Assembly (NCBI RefSeq): GCF_003436275.1
Contig: NZ_QSOP01000003.1
Location: 1-64,000, forward strand
DNA length: 64,000 nt
Origin: Collinsella sp. TM09-10AT
GTDB lineage: Bacteria > Actinomycetota > Coriobacteriia > Coriobacteriales > Coriobacteriaceae
Direction: 5' to 3'
Shown here: positions 61,100 to 64,000 of the stretch, one piece after another
How the letters are laid out: every line of letters begins with the position of its first letter
Position numbering within the stretch: position 1 is the stretch's first letter
Program-made: the position numbers and the translations under genes
Notes under the pieces: generated by a model
What the model saw: only the letters and a program-made list of their open reading frames with translations
Database searches by the model: none
Told to the model about the DNA's origin: nothing

Positions 61100-62455
61100 T
61101 TAGTACACGCGATCGTTGAGCGTGCTCCAGAGCTTCTTGGACTCGGCCATGGTCCACGCGTTGATCTTGTCCTCATCAATCCCAACGAACTCACGATCCT
61201 TGTACAGGACGCGGCCGTTGATGATGGTGGTGCGGCAGTTTTTGCCCATCATGCCAAAGAGCATGTGGCCGTCGATATTCTCCTCGCTCAGCGGCGTAAA
61301 GGGCTTGTAGTCCATGACGATGACATCGGCGGCAGCGCCGGCCTCGAGCACGCCGAGCTTGCGATCGAAGTACTTGCTCGCCATCTTGGCGTTGTTCTCG
61401 AACAGCATGGTCATGGCCTCGCACCAGCCCACGTTGGGCATGGCGGCGTTGTGGCGCTGAATGATCAGGAAGACCTTAAGGCTCTCGAGCATATCGTGGG
61501 TGTAGGCGTCGGTGCCCATGCACACGGGGATACCGCGGCGGAAGAACTCGAGCACGGGGGCGCAGCCCACGGCGTTGCCCATATTGGATTCGGGGTTGTT
61601 GACGAGCCAGGTACCGGACTCCTTGACGATATCCATCTCGGCAGGCGTCACGTGGATGCAGTGGCCGAGCATGGTGTCGGGACCCAGCAGATTGTGCTGC
61701 AGCAGGCGCTCGACGGGGCTGATGCCACCGCGGTTGAGGCGGGAGTCCCACACGTCATTCATGCCCTCGCACACATGGATGTGGAAGCCGGTCAGGCCGT
61801 TGTTGGCCTCGGCCATCTTATCCATGGTCTCGTCCGACAGCGTAAAGGTGGCATGTCCGCCAAACATGGCGGCGATCATGTGGTTGTCGTTATCGCGACG
61901 CTCCTTGGCGGCCCACTGGGCAAACTCGGCGTTCTCGGCAATGGCCTGGTCGCATTTTTCCTGGCCGCGGCGATCGGAGACCTCGTAGCACAGGCACGAA
62001 CGCATGCCCAGCTCCTGAGCGGCATCCTTAATGGTAAAGAGGCTTCCCGGAATCTCGCAGAAGCTCGCATGGTGATCGAAGATCGTGGTGACGCCATCGC
62101 GGATGGAGTCAAGAATCGTGGCATAGGCGCTGGCCTTGGTGCCGTCGAGCGTCAGGTTGTCGTCGATCTTCCACCACTGCTGCTCAAGATTCTCCAGGAA
62201 GTTGGTAGGGTTACAGCCCTTAATGGCAAGGCCGCGGGCCAAACCCGAGTAGATGTGGGTGTGGCAGTTGATGAGTCCGGGCATGATGAGGTTGCCCCGG
62301 GCGTCGACGTACTCGGCATCCGGGTACTTGGCCTTGAGCTCGCACTCGGGGCCCACTTCGACGATCGTATCTCCGTCAATGGCGACCGCACCGTTGGGGA
62401 TGAACGGGGTCTGAGCGTTGCGAGTAAAGACGGAACCGTTAGCGACCAGAAGCAT
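61100..62455 (-). CDS. ssnA: Aminohydrolase SsnA
   Basis: A 451-residue amidohydrolase. The metal motif HTH is in PGLINCHTHIYSGLARG (residue ~65), with further His in GHATFTLSD and HVCEGMNDV (~225) and Asp in CMGTDAYTHDM (~320). Its relatives are guanine and 8-oxoguanine deaminases. SsnA is proposed to deaminate a purine or purine-like ring next to YgfK and Xdh. The start at 62455 follows GGGAG; the frame to 62473 is ignored. It is 150 bp before ygfK. Confidence 0.92.
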   Translation of the reverse strand: MLLVANGSVFTRNAQTPFIPNGAVAIDGDTIVEVGPECELKAKYPDAEYVDARGNLIMPGLINCHTHIYSGLARGLAIKGCNPTNFLENLEQQWWKIDDNLTLDGTKASAYATILDSIRDGVTTIFDHHASFCEIPGSLFTIKDAAQELGMRSCLCYEVSDRRGQEKCDQAIAENAEFAQWAAKERRDNDNHMIAAMFGGHATFTLSDETMDKMAEANNGLTGFHIHVCEGMNDVWDSRLNRGGISPVERLLQHNLLGPDTMLGHCIHVTPAEMDIVKESGTWLVNNPESNMGNAVGCAPVLEFFRRGIPVCMGTDAYTHDMLESLKVFLIIQRHNAAMPNVGWCEAMTMLFENNAKMASKYFDRKLGVLEAGAAADVIVMDYKPFTPLSEENIDGHMLFGMMGKNCRTTIINGRVLYKDREFVGIDEDKINAWTMAESKKLWSTLNDRVY

Positions 62456-62604
62456 GAATGCTCCCTTCAACATCAGGGGCGGGGTTTGACACCTCTGACA
62501 TAGCGGAAGTGCGAAGCGCCGGCCTACACCGGAAACGGGCCCTCTCCCGTCAACGCTTCACCAAAGGGACGAACCCTTTGAAGTGCGGCTTGGCGCCGCA
62601 TGAC

Positions 62605-62634
62605 GTCGGCGGACGAGGCGATGCGTCCGCCGAC
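62605..62634. repeat. Hairpin in the permease-ssnA spacer
   Basis: GTCGGCGGACG and CGTCCGCCGAC form an 11-bp stem with an 8-base loop. No T run. Similar in kind to the ssnA-ygfK hairpin, but not the same sequence. Confidence 0.55.
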
Positions 62635-62651
62635 GAATAGCACCGAATTGG

Positions 62652-64000
62652 TTACTTCTTGCTCTCGGGCAAGACCAGATCAACGGCAGCGTCCTTGGCA
62701 GCATCGATGTGCTGAGCCACGACCGGCGTCTGCGGAAGGATCAGGTTAAGGACAATGGCCATGATGGCGGTGGGGGTTACGGCATTGGAGCCGATGACGG
62801 TGGACACCCAGGCGGGCATACCCTCGCCGGCAAGGCAACCGCTGGCCATCCAGATACCCAGGCCAAAGACGACGGAGGTACCGACGATGGTGGTAGTGCG
62901 CTGCGTGAGGCCCTCGCGGGTGAACATGCGAACGCCGTTCATGGTGATGGTGCCAAAGACGCCGACGGTCGCGCCGCCGATGACGGGCTGCGGGATAGCG
63001 GAAAGGACGGCAGAGAGCTGCGGGAACAGACCGGCGATGGCAAAGACGGCCGCAATGATCACAAAGACCCACTTGTTGACGACCTTGTTGGAGCAGATGA
63101 TGCCCACGTTCTGGCCAAGGGCGCTGGTGGGAAGACCGCCCAGCAGGCCGCCGACCATAGAGGTGAGGCCCTGGGACACGATAGCGCCGGAGAGCTCGCG
63201 CTCGGTGGGCATACGGTCGATGGAGCCCAGGCAGGCGGCGGAGACGTCGCCGATAACCTGGATGGCAACCATGGGGAACACGACGGCGAGGGTAATGCAG
63301 ACCTCGGGATCAAACTCAAGCGCGTAGGGCATGAGCTTGGGAAGGGCGAAGACCTGAGCGGTGGCGACGCTGGAGAAGTCGATCATGCCAAAGGGGATCG
63401 AAACGATCATGCCAACGATCATGCCAAAGAACACGGAGCCCAGTTTGAGCGTGCCCTTGCCAAAGTTGGCGAGCGCAAAGACCACGGCGAAGGTGATAAG
63501 AGCGACGCACCAGGCCTGCGGGGTGCCCCACAGCGGCGTGCCCATGCCGCCGGCCATGTACTTGACGGCCGTGGGATAGAGAGAGACGCCAATGGAGAAG
63601 ATGACCGTACCGGTCACGACGGGCGGGAACAGCCACTTAATCTTGCTGTAGGCCAGACCAAAGAGGACCGCAACGGCGCCGCCGACGATCTCGCCGCCCA
63701 GCAGCGCACCAAAGCTAAAGCCCGAGGCGCCCATGGCCTGCAGGGCCGGCAGGAACGCGAACGAAACGCCCATGACGATGGGCAGGCCGCCGCCGATGCG
63801 ACGGAAGGGAGCGAAGGCCTGAAGGGCCGTGTCGATCGCCGAAAGAATGAGCGCGACCTGAATGATGTCGGTGCTCTGCTGGCTATTAAAACCGTAGACG
63901 CCGGCCATGATGACAGCCGGGGTGATGATACCGGCAAACGAAGCCAGTACGTGCTGAAGGGCACACGGGATCATTTCTTTAACGGGAGGCATGCCTTCAC
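62652..64000 (-). CDS. NCS2 purine permease (5' end beyond the window)
   Basis: A 446-residue visible part of a xanthine/urate permease. It shows ALQHVLASFAGIITPAVIMAGV (first helix), GGGLPIVMGVSFAFLPALQ, QVIGDVSAACLGSIDRMP and LGGLPTSALGQNVGII. The apparent first Met (63992) begins MPPVKEMIP, and the frame stays open to the edge; related permeases have 20-40 residues before this point, so the start probably lies outside. It is related to the permease at 21737-23050. It is the first visible gene of the ssnA-ygfK-xdh side and probably supplies purine substrate. Confidence 0.88.
   Translation of the reverse strand, partial: EGMPPVKEMIPCALQHVLASFAGIITPAVIMAGVYGFNSQQSTDIIQVALILSAIDTALQAFAPFRRIGGGLPIVMGVSFAFLPALQAMGASGFSFGALLGGEIVGGAVAVLFGLAYSKIKWLFPPVVTGTVIFSIGVSLYPTAVKYMAGGMGTPLWGTPQAWCVALITFAVVFALANFGKGTLKLGSVFFGMIVGMIVSIPFGMIDFSSVATAQVFALPKLMPYALEFDPEVCITLAVVFPMVAIQVIGDVSAACLGSIDRMPTERELSGAIVSQGLTSMVGGLLGGLPTSALGQNVGIICSNKVVNKWVFVIIAAVFAIAGLFPQLSAVLSAIPQPVIGGATVGVFGTITMNGVRMFTREGLTQRTTTIVGTSVVFGLGIWMASGCLAGEGMPAWVSTVIGSNAVTPTAIMAIVLNLILPQTPVVAQHIDAAKDAAVDLVLPESKK

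Noticed and set aside
58079..62503. Very long plus-strand open frame (1474 codons) opposite ygfK and ssnA
   Set aside because: A GC-rich shadow of clear minus-strand genes; composition is low-complexity with no domain. The same applies to long frames at 26003-29323 and 54852-57974.

Overview
The window is GC-rich (clearly lower in the hsdS segments) and densely coded. It reads as chromosome of an anaerobic gut actinobacterium of the class Coriobacteriia, probably Collinsella-like. The basis is inference from gene content: a zinc-type S14, IF-1 and methionine aminopeptidase inside the ribosomal cluster, and a selenium/molybdenum purine-catabolism gene set typical of gut anaerobes. No rRNA, tRNA, CRISPR array or prophage was recognised.

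Layout. 0-11.6 kb: housekeeping genes (HAD phosphatase, adenine deaminase ade, tyrS, a U32 peptidase/RNA-hydroxylation-type protein, a bifunctional penicillin-binding protein with a low-complexity tail, argR, a glycosyltransferase-like protein, truA). 11.7-21.4 kb: the distal ribosomal cluster on the minus strand, rplE-rpsN-rpsH-rplF-rplR-rpsE-rpmD-rplO-secY-adk-map-infA-rpmJ-rpsM-rpsK-rpsD-rpoA-rplQ. It begins abruptly at rplE; the genes that usually precede rplE (rplN, rplX and the S10 group) are not in this window. 21.7-33.2 kb: purine transport and catabolism part 1, with an NCS2 permease, the molybdenum hydroxylase maturation set (xdhC, yqeB, yqeC, mocA), hydA (dihydropyrimidinase), ygeW, ygeY, ygeX and a divergent YheO/DauR-type regulator. 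33.3-54.6 kb: an accessory/defence island. 54.7-64 kb: purine part 2, with a selenium-dependent xanthine dehydrogenase, a 4x[4Fe-4S] ferredoxin, ygfK, ssnA and a second NCS2 permease cut by the window edge.

The purine genes form a coherent pathway: permeases bring in purines, Ade and SsnA deaminate, Xdh with the ferredoxin and YgfK moves electrons, and HydA, YgeW, YgeY and YgeX open the ring and process the fragments. XdhC, YqeB, YqeC and MocA mature the Mo/Se cofactor. The two halves are separated by about 22 kb of defence-type DNA. Two copies of a 15-bp operator-like palindrome, 51 bp apart, lie between ygeX and its divergent regulator.

The island contains a type I restriction-modification locus with six target-recognition half-genes, inverted repeats and its own tyrosine recombinase, so it looks like a specificity-switching shufflon. 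A ribbon-helix-helix protein and a GIY-YIG nuclease are in the hsdM operon. There are also three different AAA ATPases, each ending in a PD-(D/E)XK-like domain. Each has its own regular DNA repeat just upstream of its start codon: a 33-bp-period array, a 23-bp-period array, or a perfect 56-bp palindrome. Three arrays of a non-coding 62-bp tandem repeat, and a 36-bp direct repeat flanking a 3.8-kb segment, complete the island. The ATPase/repeat pairing and the 62-bp arrays are the least explained features here.
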